64,000 nt of DNA, taken from NCBI RefSeq assembly GCF_016785085.1, contig NZ_JAENHO010000002.1:806001-870000 (forward strand). Direction: 5' to 3'. Source of the stretch: Paractinoplanes lichenicola (GTDB taxonomy: Bacteria; Actinomycetota; Actinomycetes; Mycobacteriales; Micromonosporaceae). The notes beneath the pieces are model-generated. The model did no database searches, had not been told where the DNA came from, and saw only the letters and a list, made by a program, of their open reading frames with translations. Positions within the stretch are counted from its first letter, which is position 1. The number at the start of each line of letters is the position of its first letter. Of this stretch, positions 23,702 through 33,116 are shown piece by piece. The translations under genes and the position numbers were made by a program.

Positions 23702-24463
23702 TCAGCGCAGGCCGACGACCGCCGCGTCGGTGCCGCCTCGCCACAGCACGCCGGCCTCGGTGAAGCCGGCCACCCGCAGCGCGTCGACGTGCCACAGCGC
23801 CGGCGGCGTCCACTCCTGGCTGTGCCGGGTCCGCGGATAGATCCGTTCCCGCTCGACGGCCTTGGGCGCCAGGAACTCGTCCTCCGCCGCCTTGGCCCAC
23901 CAGTCACCCCACGACGTCGCCGCGCCCGCCGCATACCGGGCCTCACGCTCGGCCCGCCCATGATCGCGCAGCCGCTCCGACAGCGTGGGCAGCGACTCCT
24001 CGGGCATGTGGTCGGCGTTCACAAAGATCCCGCCCGGCCGCAGCACCTCGCGCACCTCGCCGTAGAGCGCCGCCACCCGCTCGGCCGGCAGCCAATGCAA
24101 GGCCGTCGCGGTGAGCACGGCGTCGAAGCCCTCCTCCGGCAGCTTCGCCCGCCACCCCGGATCGCCCAGGTCCGCGTCGACCACCGTGCCCCGATCACGC
24201 AGCGACGCCGAAGCGATAGCCATCAGCACCGGATCCTGGTCGAGCACCGTGACCCGCGCTCCCGGAAAACGGGCCAGCGCACGCAACGAGATCGTGCCCG
24301 TGCCACCGGCCAGATCGAGCACCCGCGGCGCCGCCCCCTCGGTCGTGGCCGCGACCGCCTCGAGCATCGCGGCGAACCGCTCCTCACGGTCAGGCAGGAA
24401 CGCCTGCTGTTGCCTGTCCCAGCTTTCCTGCCACACGCGAGGGTCGCTCAAGTAAGCACTCAT
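23702..24463 (-). CDS. Class I SAM-dependent methyltransferase
   Basis: Methyltransferase of about 253 residues with motif I VLDLAGGTGTISLRAL near residue 47, an acidic motif II (VTVLDQDPVL) and motif IV-like GFDAVLTATALHWLP. The C-terminal half has SWGDWWAKAAEDEFL and a substrate-binding lid. The fold resembles UbiE/small-molecule methyltransferases; the substrate is unknown. The ATG at 24463 is used. A GTG three codons upstream is equally possible, since neither has a strong ribosome binding site. Confidence 0.88.
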   Translation of the reverse strand: MSAYLSDPRVWQESWDRQQQAFLPDREERFAAMLEAVAATTEGAAPRVLDLAGGTGTISLRALARFPGARVTVLDQDPVLMAIASASLRDRGTVVDADLGDPGWRAKLPEEGFDAVLTATALHWLPAERVAALYGEVREVLRPGGIFVNADHMPEESLPTLSERLRDHGRAEREARYAAGAATSWGDWWAKAAEDEFLAPKAVERERIYPRTRHSQEWTPPALWHVDALRVAGFTEAGVLWRGGTDAAVVGLR

Positions 24464-24539
24464 ACCCCACACGCTAGTTACCGCGCGGAGCCGTCACAAC
24501 CCTCCGCCCACACCCGAATCCAGCCGCCATCGCCCGGCC

Positions 24540-24790
24540 GCCCGAGCCGCCGCAACTGCCCACTTCGGGCCGTTCCAAGCCGCGCCGGCCGCCCGCTCGC
24601 GAGTCGCTCCGAGCCGCGGCAATTGCTCGCATCCCAGGCCGACTTCGACCCGCGCCGCCCACCCGCCCGAGAGTCGCTCCGAGCCGCGGCAACTGCCCGC
24701 CCGGGCAGGTCCAAGCCGCGCCGTCCGACCACCCGCCCGCAAGCCGCTCGGAGCCGCGCCGACCGCCTGTCCTGAGCCGCTCAGACCCGC
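24540..24790. repeat. Degenerate GC-rich repeats, no gene visible
   Basis: The 375-bp gap between the methyltransferase and VWA genes holds imperfect copies of two blocks. AGTCGCTCCGAGCCGCGGCAA occurs near 24600 and 24670, and TCCAAGCCGCGCCG occurs near 24576 and 24710. Frames crossing it encode only repeat-derived Arg/Ala/Gly strings. Apart from the repeats I see nothing functional. Confidence 0.55.
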
Positions 24791-24838
24791 GCTAATCACC
24801 CGCCGGCGAGCCACCCGGCGTGAAACGCGTGAGCCCGC

Positions 24839-26044
24839 CTAAAGCACCCCTCCCGCCTTCCGCTCGTCGGCGAACCGTTCAGCGAACGCCTTCAAATCCC
24901 GGCGTTCGATAGCGGCCGCCATGAGGTCCGGGAACGCGTCCGGCGTGCAGGCGAAAGCGGGCACCCCGAGAGCCGCCAGCGCCGCCGCGTTCTCGTGGTC
25001 GTAGGCCGGCGCGCCCTCGTCGGAGAGCGCCAGCAGCACCACGACCTGCACCCCGGCCGCCGTCATCTCGGCCACCCGGCGCAGCATCTGATCGCGCACG
25101 CCACCCTCGTACAGGTCGCTGATCAGCACGAAGATGCTGTCCCGCGGCCTCGTGATCAACTGCTGGCTGTACGCGATGGCGCGGTTGATGTCGGTGCCCC
25201 CGCCCAGCTGCGTGCCGAACAGCACCTCGACCGGGTCCTTGAGCTGTTCGGTCAGGTCGACCACCGACGTGTCGAAGACGACCAGCGACGTGCGCAGCGA
25301 CTTCATCGACGCCAGCACGGCCGCGAACACGCCGGAGAACACGACCGACGCCGCCATCGACCCCGACTGGTCCACGCAGAGCACCACATCCCGCTGTACG
25401 GCCGAGGTGCGCCGCCCGTAGCCGATCAGCCGCTCCGGAATGACCGTGCGGTGCTCGGCCTGGTAGTGCTTCAGGTTGGCCTGGATCGTGCGGTTCCAGT
25501 CGATGTCGGCATGCCGCGGCCGGTTGATCCGGGCGGCCCGGTTGAGCGCCCCGGTCACCGCGGCCCGGGTCTTCTGCTCGATCCGCTTCTCCAGCTGCTC
25601 GACCACCGTCCGCACGACCTGCCGGGCGGCGTCCTTGGTCTGGTCGGGCATCACCCGGTTGAGCGAGAGCAGCGTGCCGACCAGGTGCACGTCGGGCTCG
25701 ACCGCGCTCAGCATCTCAGGTTCGAGCAGCAGCCGGGTCAGGTCGAGCCGCTCGATCGCGTCCTGCTGCATGACCTGCACGACCGTGCTCGGGAAGTACT
25801 CACGGATGTCGCCCAGCCAGCGCGCCACCTTCGGCGCCGACCCGCTCAGCCCGGCCGACCGGCGGCTGCTCTTCTCGCCGTCGCCGTCGCCGCCCTGGTC
25901 GTAGAGCGCCGACAACGCCGAATCCATCGCGCCGTCCCGCCCCTCGGCCTTGCCCAGCGCCTCGTCGGCCGGCCCGCCGAGCACCATCCGCCACCGCCGC
26001 AGCCGCTCCCGCCTGGCCTCGTCCCCACCGATGTCGTCGCTCAT
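24839..26044 (-). CDS. VWA protein of the MoxR/SWIM cassette
   Basis: CoxE-like VWA protein of 401 residues. The N-terminal half (about 1-210) is helical and charged. The VWA domain carries MIDAS DQSGSMAAS near residue 225, the Thr of GGGTDINRAI and Asp of ISDLYEGG. It is last in the set SWIM-DUF5691, MoxR ATPase, DUF5682, VWA, conserved across actinobacteria. VWA proteins of this type couple MoxR ATPases to their targets through the metal site. GGGAGG precedes the ATG. A 168-bp palindromic element lies 14 bases upstream, so its link to the rest of the operon may be altered. Confidence 0.9.
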   Translation of the reverse strand: MSDDIGGDEARRERLRRWRMVLGGPADEALGKAEGRDGAMDSALSALYDQGGDGDGEKSSRRSAGLSGSAPKVARWLGDIREYFPSTVVQVMQQDAIERLDLTRLLLEPEMLSAVEPDVHLVGTLLSLNRVMPDQTKDAARQVVRTVVEQLEKRIEQKTRAAVTGALNRAARINRPRHADIDWNRTIQANLKHYQAEHRTVIPERLIGYGRRTSAVQRDVVLCVDQSGSMAASVVFSGVFAAVLASMKSLRTSLVVFDTSVVDLTEQLKDPVEVLFGTQLGGGTDINRAIAYSQQLITRPRDSIFVLISDLYEGGVRDQMLRRVAEMTAAGVQVVVLLALSDEGAPAYDHENAAALAALGVPAFACTPDAFPDLMAAAIERRDLKAFAERFADERKAGGVL

Positions 26045-26057
26045 CGAACCTCCCGTC

Positions 26058-26225
26058 CTAGGTCCTGTTTCGTAGTGGGGGTGGGAGCGAGGCCGGGTCC
26101 AGATTTCGTCTGGTGGTGGCCCGGGGAAGCCTGGCTCCCGGTGTTGGAACCTGGCTTCACGGGACGCCGCCAGGCGGGATCTGGGCCCTGCCGCAGCCCC
26201 GCCCCCACTGCGAAACAGGGCCTAG
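26058..26225. mobile_element. MITE-like 168-bp palindromic element flanked by CTAG
   Basis: CTAG at 26058-26061 and 26222-26225 flank two long arms (about 26058-26130 and 26153-26225) that are inverted copies. The ends read CTAGGTCCTGTTTCG and CGAAACAGGGCCTAG. Most mismatches are transitions, so an RNA copy would keep pairing through G-U pairs. Ends and 4-bp CTAG flanks resemble insertion by IS5/IS427- or IS630-type transposases; no transposase is encoded. It has replaced the original 3' end of the DUF5682 gene. Confidence 0.7.
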
Positions 26226-28541
26226 CAGGGCACTCAGGGTGGGCAGCACCGAATCGGCGCGGGCCGGGTCGAAGCCGAGCCCGCCCGCGGTGTGCCCCGG
26301 GTCGCCCGTGCGCGGCCCGGCCACCCGTTCGCCGATCGCCCGCCGCTCGCCCGACTCGAACGCGCCGAACGTGCGGCGCAGCAACGGCAGCACGTCGTCG
26401 AACGCGTCGGGCGCGATGTCGGCCAGCCAGTCGTCGAGCACCGCCAGCAGCGCGTCGTCGTGCACGAGCAGCAGCCCGCCGCCCGACAGGAACCCCTCGA
26501 CCCAGGCCGCCGCGTGCGCCGGCGCGGTGCCGACCGTCAGCGGCAGCCGCAGCCGCCGGCGCACCTCGGCCCCGTCGAGCCGGCCCGCGTCGAGCAGCAG
26601 CCGGGTCAGCCGCCCGGCCAGCAGCCCGTGCAGGTCGGCCCGCCCGGCCAGTGACTCCAGCGTCGACACCCAGCGGTCGCGCAGGTCGTCGTCGGAGAGC
26701 AGGCCGACCGCCGCGTGCACGCCGTCGATCCGGTCGCGCAGCACCTTCGCGGCCTCGTCGGAGAGCGAGCCCACGGCCGAGGGCAGCGCGGCGCAGACCC
26801 GGCCGAGCAGGCTGGTCGTCACGGTGGCGAGCCCGGCCACATCCGTACGCCGGACGTCGCCGTACCGCAGCGTGCGGGCCAGCGCCGGGATCGCCGCCAT
26901 CAGGTGGTTCACGTCGGCGTCGAGCGCCGCGCGGGTGTCGAGCGCGGCCAGGACCTGCGGGTACGCCTCCGCGAGATCCGCCAGCAGGCAGGTCTCGACG
27001 AGCGCGGTCACGTCGGCCAGCGTCTCGGCCTTGTGCGCGGCCCGCACCACCTTGGCCGTGGCCGCGGCGACCACGGTGGTGCCGTACATGCTGCCCTCGA
27101 CGAGGCGGACGGCGAACTCGGGCTGCCAGCGCAGGCGCCACTCCTCGCGGAAGGTGCCCGTGCCGCGCCGGGTCGACGCCGGCTCGCCCCACGGCACGCT
27201 GATCGTGCGGAGCCGATGCAGCAGGCGGCTGCGCTTGAGGTCGGTCTCTTTGCGCAGGTCGAGATCGAGGGCACGTTCCAGCGCCTCGGGCTTGAGCCGC
27301 GCGGACCGCTGCTGGGCGGCCAGGTCCTTGGCCAGCGGCACGGCCGGCATGTCGTCGGGCACCCCGCCGAGCCGTTCGCCGACGACCAGCTTGCGGGTGA
27401 TCAGCTCGACGCGCAGGGGCTCGCCGTCGCACATGACCGACTCGGCCGCCTCGGTCACCTCGGACAGCCCGGCCAGGGGCCGCCCGCGCAGGGTGGCCAG
27501 CGCCTCGGCCAGGCGGGCGGCCTCGATGACGTGCGCCGACGACGTGGGCACACCCTCGGCCCGCAGCACCCCGGCCGCGTCGACCAGCCAGCGCGGCACG
27601 ACCTCGTCGGCCGACGTGAACAGGTGGTGATACCAGCCCGGTGAGGTGACGCCGGCGCCGTAGCCGGACCACGACGCCAGCCGCCCGTACGTCCACGGCA
27701 CCCAGGTGAAATCGACCTTGGCCTTCTTGCGCCCCTTGAGCAGCGCGTTGTCGTCCTTGACGGCGACCTTGCGGGTGAGCGCGGGCACGTGCCACGCCCC
27801 GCACACGACGGCGATGTCCTCGTGCGTCTTGCGCACCTCGCGGAGGACGCTGCGCATGTACGCCTCGCGCACGAGATCGTCCGGATCCTCCGGCGACTGC
27901 TCGCGAATCGCCGTCATCGCCTCGGCGATGGCCTCGAACGCGGGCATGCCCCGATGCTCGACGACGTCTTCCCACCAGCGCTCGGGGTCGTCGTAGCCCG
28001 CCGCGGCCGCCAGCTCCCCGATCGGATCGACCGGCCGCCTTGGCCGCTCAGGCTCGCCGCCACCCGACTCCGAGTCTGGGCTCGAGTCCGAACCCGAGTC
28101 AGGCGAAGGCCCCGCGTCCGGCAAAGGCTGGGCCAGCGGCCCGGCCGGCGCGACGTCAGCGGCGCCGGGGTCATCCGGCGGCGGCTCGGCCTGACCCGGC
28201 GCGGGCGCGGCCGCCCGCGCCTCATCGGTCAGCCGATAGGCGAACGGCAGATCGAAGAATCGCACCGGAATTCCGCGCGAAACCGCCCACCGGATCGCCT
28301 GCCACTCCGGCGAGAACACCGCGAACGGCCAGAACGCCGCCCGCCGCGGATCGTCCGAGGCATACCCCAGCAGCGCGACCGGCGGCTCCAGCCCCGAGTC
28401 GGCCACCCACCGCACCAGCGCGTCGGCCTCGGGCGGCCCCTCGATCAGCAGCACCTCGGGCGGCTGCCGTTCGAGCTCCTGCACCACCGCCCGGGCCGAC
28501 CCCGGGCCGTGGTGCCGAATGCCGTAGAGACGTTCAGGCAT
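26157..28541 (-). CDS. DUF5682 family protein
   Basis: Protein of 794 residues. The N-terminal block MPERLYGIRHHGPGSARAV, then LIEGPPEADAL and FFDLPFAYR, is diagnostic of DUF5682. Residues about 115-165 are a Pro/Asp/Ser-rich linker and the rest is largely helical. The family is uncharacterised but always sits with a MoxR ATPase, a SWIM protein and a VWA protein, which suggests one complex. It overlaps the MoxR stop by 8 bases. The last ~20 residues after LSALLG are encoded by the inserted palindromic element, so the native C-terminus and stop codon were probably lost. Confidence 0.88.
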   Translation of the reverse strand: MPERLYGIRHHGPGSARAVVQELERQPPEVLLIEGPPEADALVRWVADSGLEPPVALLGYASDDPRRAAFWPFAVFSPEWQAIRWAVSRGIPVRFFDLPFAYRLTDEARAAAPAPGQAEPPPDDPGAADVAPAGPLAQPLPDAGPSPDSGSDSSPDSESGGGEPERPRRPVDPIGELAAAAGYDDPERWWEDVVEHRGMPAFEAIAEAMTAIREQSPEDPDDLVREAYMRSVLREVRKTHEDIAVVCGAWHVPALTRKVAVKDDNALLKGRKKAKVDFTWVPWTYGRLASWSGYGAGVTSPGWYHHLFTSADEVVPRWLVDAAGVLRAEGVPTSSAHVIEAARLAEALATLRGRPLAGLSEVTEAAESVMCDGEPLRVELITRKLVVGERLGGVPDDMPAVPLAKDLAAQQRSARLKPEALERALDLDLRKETDLKRSRLLHRLRTISVPWGEPASTRRGTGTFREEWRLRWQPEFAVRLVEGSMYGTTVVAAATAKVVRAAHKAETLADVTALVETCLLADLAEAYPQVLAALDTRAALDADVNHLMAAIPALARTLRYGDVRRTDVAGLATVTTSLLGRVCAALPSAVGSLSDEAAKVLRDRIDGVHAAVGLLSDDDLRDRWVSTLESLAGRADLHGLLAGRLTRLLLDAGRLDGAEVRRRLRLPLTVGTAPAHAAAWVEGFLSGGGLLLVHDDALLAVLDDWLADIAPDAFDDVLPLLRRTFGAFESGERRAIGERVAGPRTGDPGHTAGGLGFDPARADSVLPTLSALLGPVSQWGRGCGRAQIPPGGVP

Positions 28542-29595
28542 CGCGGGCGGCCCGATAGAAGTCGCGCCAGTCGGTCCGCTCGCGCACGACGGTCTCCAGG
28601 TATTCGCGCCACACCACCCCGTCGGAGACCGGATCTTTCACGACCGCGCCGACGATGCCCGCGGCCACGTCGCCCGGGTGCAGCCGCCCGTCGCCGAAGT
28701 GCGCCGCCAGCGCCATGCCGTTCGTGATCACCGAGATGGCCTCGGCGGTCGACAGCGTGCCGGTGGGCGACTTCAGCTTGGTGCGGCCGTCCTCGGTCAG
28801 TCCGCCGCGCAGCTCGCGGAAGATCGTCACCACGCGCCGGATCTCGTCGAGCGCGGCCGGCACCTCGGGCAGGTCGAGCGACTGGCCGAGCTGGGCCACC
28901 CGCCGCGCGACGATGTCGACCTCGTCGTCGGCCGAGGCCGGCACGGGCAGCACGACCGTGTTGAACCGGCGGCGCAGCGCGCTGGAGAGCTCGTTGACCC
29001 CGCGGTCGCGGTCGTTGGCCGTGGCGATCAGGTTGAAGCCGCGCTGCGCCTGCACCTCGGTGTTGAGCTCGGGCACCGGCAGCGTCTTCTCCGACAGGAT
29101 CGTGATCAGCGCGTCCTGCACGTCGGAGGGCACGCGGGTCAGCTCCTCGAGCCGGGCGATCGTGCCCGTCTGCATGGCCCGCATGATCGGGCTGGCCATC
29201 ATGGCGCCCTCGGAGGGCCCCTCGGCGAGCAGGCGCGCGTAGTTCCACCCGTACCGGATCGCCTCTTCCGCCGTGCCCGCGGTGCCCTGCACGAGCAGCG
29301 TCGAGTCGCCCGAGATGGCCGCGGCGAGATGCTCGGAGACCCACGTCTTGGCCGTGCCGGGCACGCCGAGCAGCAGCAGCGCCCGGTCGGTCACGAGCGT
29401 GGACACCGCGACCTCCATGAGCCGGCGCGGTCCCACGTACTTTGGGGTGATCTTGGCGCCGTCGCCGAGCAGGTAGGTCACGACGGCCTGCGGGGAGAGT
29501 CGCCAGCCGGGCGGGCGGGGCCGGTCGTCGGCGGCGGCGAGCTGGGCCAGCTCCTCGGCGTACTGGTCCTCGGCGTGCGGGCGCAGTGCGGTCAC
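28534..29595 (-). CDS. MoxR-family AAA ATPase
   Basis: ATPase of 353 residues. Walker A reads LLLLGVPGTAKTWVSEHL near residue 74, Walker B is near TIARLEELTRVP, sensor 1 is FNLIATANDRDRGVNELSSALRRRF and the lid domain follows. The P-loop has GTAKT in place of GTGKT, as in many MoxR proteins. It is expected to remodel a target with the VWA and DUF5682 partners. The GTG at 29595 has GGAG about 8 bases upstream and lies 23 bases after the SWIM gene. The frame stays open far upstream, but that part is antisense-like shadow of the SWIM gene. Confidence 0.9.
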   Translation of the reverse strand: MTALRPHAEDQYAEELAQLAAADDRPRPPGWRLSPQAVVTYLLGDGAKITPKYVGPRRLMEVAVSTLVTDRALLLLGVPGTAKTWVSEHLAAAISGDSTLLVQGTAGTAEEAIRYGWNYARLLAEGPSEGAMMASPIMRAMQTGTIARLEELTRVPSDVQDALITILSEKTLPVPELNTEVQAQRGFNLIATANDRDRGVNELSSALRRRFNTVVLPVPASADDEVDIVARRVAQLGQSLDLPEVPAALDEIRRVVTIFRELRGGLTEDGRTKLKSPTGTLSTAEAISVITNGMALAAHFGDGRLHPGDVAAGIVGAVVKDPVSDGVVWREYLETVVRERTDWRDFYRAARDA

Positions 29596-29618
29596 GGGTA
29601 ACTCCAAAGTCGCGGCGG

Positions 29619-32393
29619 TCAGGAAGCTGTGGTCAGCTCGGCGAACATCTCTTGGCGGAACGTCAGGGTGCGGGCCAGCTCGGCCACGGGCCGCACGCGG
29701 GAGGGGTCGGCCGGCTCCTGGTCGAGCTGCAACGCGAGGCGGCTCACCAGCTCGGCATAGGCCGGCGGCATGGCCAGGCCGGCCTCGCGACACAACTCGC
29801 CCAGCTGCCAGCTGTGCCGGTCGGTGCGGGCGCGATGGGCGATCGTCTCGAGCACGGCCACCGACAGCTCCTCGGGCCAGTGGCCGGGGTGGATCGCGAG
29901 CAGCCGGTTGGCCAGCCCGTCGTCGCGGCGCAGCGCGTCGGCGGCGAGCCGGCCCAGCTCCGCGGGTGGCAGCACCAGATGCAGATCCCACCGTACGGAT
30001 TCCCGCAGCGCCCCGGACACGTCGGCGAGCAGCGCGCCGGCCCAGGCCGGATCCTGCTGGACGACCGCCGCCTTGGCCCAGCCGTGCAGCAGCGGCGTCT
30101 CCCAGTCGTTGCCGCGGGCCAGCCGCAGCATCGTCGCCGGGGCCGACCACGTGTCGAGCGGCGTGGCCGCCACGACCTCCTCGAGCAGCCAGGCGCTGAC
30201 GCCGATGCCCCGGGCCGGGGTCGAGGCCACGCCGTCGCGGCGCAGCGCGGCGTCGAGCTCCTCGGGCGGCGTCACGACGAGCCGGTCGGCGCCGAGCAGC
30301 CGCCGCTCCCGCTGCACCAGCGTCAGGGCGCGCTCGGCCATGCGGCTGCGCAGCTGCGAGCCGGGCAGCCGGCGCAGCAGGTCGAGCGCGGCCTCGCGCA
30401 CCTCCTTGCGGCGGTCGTCGAGGGCTGCCTCGAGGAACGGGTCGTCGTCGGTGGACAGGCCGGTGGCCAGCGCGCCGACGAACCGGGCGCGATCGTCGGA
30501 GGACTCCTCGGCCCAGGTGCTGATCAGCAGCTCGCGGGCCTGGGCCGGGTCGGTCTCGCGGAGCCGGGTCAGGTGACCCACGCGCTCGCCGGAGCTGCCG
30601 GTGTGCCAGTCGGGCAGCATCGCCACCACTGTCGTCTCGTCGCGCAGCCAGCGCCAGTCGGCCCGCATGCCGGCCAGCCAGGCGCCCCGGCGGCCGGCCA
30701 CCCGGGCCAGCGCGGGCCGGACGATCGAGTTGCGCCGGCCCGCGTCGAGCAGCGCCGGCAGGGCGGACGGGGGCACGTGACCGCCCCGCTCGGCCGCGGC
30801 GGCGAGCCACTGGCTGAGCAGCTCCTGCGCGAGCTGGGCGCCGCCGGGCACGGCCCCGCCCAGGATGCGCAGCAGGCGCGCGCCGGCCGGCGTGGGCAGC
30901 GCGGCCTCCGTCTCGCCGGGAGTGGCCGGCACCGCCTCGTGCCCGTCGCCGGGCAGCACCCCGGCGCGATGCCGGGTGAGGGCCACGGCGGCCGCCTCCA
31001 GCAGCGGGACCTCGCCCGTCCAGGGGCGGCGGTTGGTGCCGACCAGCGCCGAGGCCAGCAGCTCGGGCGGCAGCTCGGGGTGGCGGGCCGGGGCCGGGCC
31101 GGGCACCGGGGGAGCGGCCGCCACGAACTCGCCCTCGACCCAGGCCGCGAGCGGGCGCAGACCGGTCGGCGACCACTCGGCCGCCACCGTCGCCGGGCGC
31201 CCGCCGGCCGCGGCCAGCAGCCACCACGGCTCGCGATGGCCGGGGGCGAGCGGCAGGGCGGCGCCGGACTCGTCGACCAGCCAGGCGTCGCCGCTGGGGA
31301 CGACGCCGGCCAGCAGCACGGGCGCGTCGAACCGCCACGGCTCGGCGGCGACGGTGGCGGTGTAGCCGGACAGGGCCGTGGCCAGCGGCACCGCGCCGCT
31401 GGGCTCGCGGAACGGCTCGGCGGCGCTGGTCTTGTCGGCGACGAGGGCGCGCAGCGGGGCCGAGCCCGGATAGAAGGCCAGCTCGCCCCGGAATTCTGTG
31501 CCGGCCACGAGGTCGGCGGCCATCGGCTGGCCGGGCGCGGCGAACGAGAGCACCAGCGCGAACCGGCCGCTCGCCTCGCCCCGCAGCCACGTGCGCCGGG
31601 TGGTCAGGGCGCCGTCGTCGGACTCGACCTGGCCCAGCACCTGCCACCGGTCGGTCACGCGCGGACCGGCCAGCACGTCGTCGGTCGCCACCGGGAAGCC
31701 GATCCGGCTGCGCACCGTGGCGGCCAGCTCGGGCGGCAGGTCGGCCAGCCGCTCGTAACCCGCGACGAGCAGCCGCAGCAGCGCCAGCTCGCCGAGCAGG
31801 CGGTCGGCCCAGTGCGGCCCGATGCCCGCGATCGAGCCGAGCCGGCGCACCGCGCCCGCGGCCGCCGGGGCCTGCGCGTCGACCAGGCGGGCGGCCATCG
31901 CCTCGAACGGCTGCGGCCCGCTGCGCTGGGCGCCGGCCAGGCCCTGCCGGATCTGGTCGTCGAGCCAGCGGCTGAGCTCGGTCATGCCGCCCGCGACCCG
32001 CTCGGCCCGCTGCTCGACCCGCTTGGCCGCGGCGGCCGGATCGGGGGCCGCGGCGGCCGTCTTGGGCTTGGCCGCCCGGGCGGCCCGCGCGGCCTGCCAC
32101 TGTTTCGCGAACTCGGCGGCGGGGGCGTCGGCCACATCGGACTCGGCCCACAGCATGAGCAGGGCCAGCGAGTGCTTGCAGGGGATCTTGCGGCTGGGGC
32201 ACGAGCACTTGAACGCGGGACCGGTCAGGTCGACGCAGACCTGATAGTTGCGCAACTGTCCCCAGAGGATGTCGTCGAGCCGCCCGGTCGCCGACCACGA
32301 GGCCGGGAAGGACAGCCCGCGCGCCGCCTTCACCGACGGGGCATCGGGGGCGAGAGTCTCGACCTGAGCGGCCGACCAGCGTTCAACGGGCAC
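29619..32393 (-). CDS. SWIM zinc-finger / DUF5691 fusion protein
   Basis: Protein of 924 residues, first in the cassette. The SWIM zinc finger is at about residues 55-75 (KCSCPSRKIPCKHSLAL: CxC...CxH). A region with helix-hairpin-like IAGIGPHWADRLL follows near 185. A long alpha-helical repeat region resembling DUF5691 begins near SALVGTNRRPWTG (about 455) and runs to the end. SWIM domains bind nucleic acid or protein. In many genomes the SWIM and DUF5691 parts are separate genes; here they are joined. The GTG start at 32393 has only a weak ribosome binding site. Confidence 0.85.
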   Translation of the reverse strand: MPVERWSAAQVETLAPDAPSVKAARGLSFPASWSATGRLDDILWGQLRNYQVCVDLTGPAFKCSCPSRKIPCKHSLALLMLWAESDVADAPAAEFAKQWQAARAARAAKPKTAAAAPDPAAAAKRVEQRAERVAGGMTELSRWLDDQIRQGLAGAQRSGPQPFEAMAARLVDAQAPAAAGAVRRLGSIAGIGPHWADRLLGELALLRLLVAGYERLADLPPELAATVRSRIGFPVATDDVLAGPRVTDRWQVLGQVESDDGALTTRRTWLRGEASGRFALVLSFAAPGQPMAADLVAGTEFRGELAFYPGSAPLRALVADKTSAAEPFREPSGAVPLATALSGYTATVAAEPWRFDAPVLLAGVVPSGDAWLVDESGAALPLAPGHREPWWLLAAAGGRPATVAAEWSPTGLRPLAAWVEGEFVAAAPPVPGPAPARHPELPPELLASALVGTNRRPWTGEVPLLEAAAVALTRHRAGVLPGDGHEAVPATPGETEAALPTPAGARLLRILGGAVPGGAQLAQELLSQWLAAAAERGGHVPPSALPALLDAGRRNSIVRPALARVAGRRGAWLAGMRADWRWLRDETTVVAMLPDWHTGSSGERVGHLTRLRETDPAQARELLISTWAEESSDDRARFVGALATGLSTDDDPFLEAALDDRRKEVREAALDLLRRLPGSQLRSRMAERALTLVQRERRLLGADRLVVTPPEELDAALRRDGVASTPARGIGVSAWLLEEVVAATPLDTWSAPATMLRLARGNDWETPLLHGWAKAAVVQQDPAWAGALLADVSGALRESVRWDLHLVLPPAELGRLAADALRRDDGLANRLLAIHPGHWPEELSVAVLETIAHRARTDRHSWQLGELCREAGLAMPPAYAELVSRLALQLDQEPADPSRVRPVAELARTLTFRQEMFAELTTAS

Positions 32394-32471
32394 GGGAAAA
32401 CCCTATGCGGCGGGTACGACATTTTCGCCGCCCCCGCTCACGCCCGCCGGGAGCGATGAAATGATCGGACC

Positions 32472-33116
32472 ATGAAGGTCGTGGTCTTCGGGGCAACCGG
32501 CATGGTCGGCCAGGGTGTGCTGCGCGAATGCCTGCTCGCGCCCGACGTGGAGCAGGTGCTGGCCGTCATCCGCACGCCGACCGGCCTCACCCATCCGCGC
32601 CTGCGCGAGGTCCGCCTCGACGACTTCACAAATCTCGAGCCGATCAAGGACGAGCTGTCCGGGTTCGACGCCTGCTTCTACTGCCTGGGCGTCTCGTCGG
32701 TCGGCATGGACGAGGCGGCGTACACCCGCGTCTCCTACGACTACCCGATGGCCGCCGCGCGCACGTTCGCCGAGCTCAACCCCCAAACCACTTTCGTGTA
32801 CGTCTCGGGGGCCGGCACCAACGCCGAGGGCCGCCAGATGTGGGCCCGCGTCAAGGGCCGGGCCGAGCGCGAACTTCTCGAGCTGCTGCCCAACGCGTAC
32901 GCCTTCCGTCCTGCCATGATCCAGCCCACCCACGGCATCCGCTCGAAGACCCGCTGGTACAACGTGCTGTGGACGGCCACCGCGCCGCTCATGCCCCTAC
33001 TCGACAGGGTGGTTCCCCGATACGTGACGACCACCGACCGGGTGGGGCAGGCCATGCTGCGGGCCGCCCGGGTCGGGTTCGCCGGGCACATCGTCGAGAA
33101 CGTCGACCTCCGCTAG
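32472..33116 (+). CDS. Atypical short-chain dehydrogenase / NAD(P)-binding protein
   Basis: Protein of 214 residues with an N-terminal Rossmann motif (VVVFGATGMVGQGVLREC). The rest, VYVSGAGTN and AFRPAMIQPTHG, matches atypical SDRs of the NAD(P)H-binding/epimerase group. The catalytic Tyr-x3-Lys is not clear: AEGRQMWARVKGRAE lacks the Tyr. It may therefore be a reductase with an unusual active site or a binding protein. The last 120 bases overlap the tail of the convergent EamA gene. Divergent from the SWIM gene. Confidence 0.85.
   Translation: MKVVVFGATGMVGQGVLRECLLAPDVEQVLAVIRTPTGLTHPRLREVRLDDFTNLEPIKDELSGFDACFYCLGVSSVGMDEAAYTRVSYDYPMAAARTFAELNPQTTFVYVSGAGTNAEGRQMWARVKGRAERELLELLPNAYAFRPAMIQPTHGIRSKTRWYNVLWTATAPLMPLLDRVVPRYVTTTDRVGQAMLRAARVGFAGHIVENVDLR

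Noticed and set aside
29596..32298. 900-codon upstream extension of the MoxR frame
   Set aside because: It is an alternative frame of the SWIM-DUF5691 gene; the MoxR family starts near the GTG at 29595.
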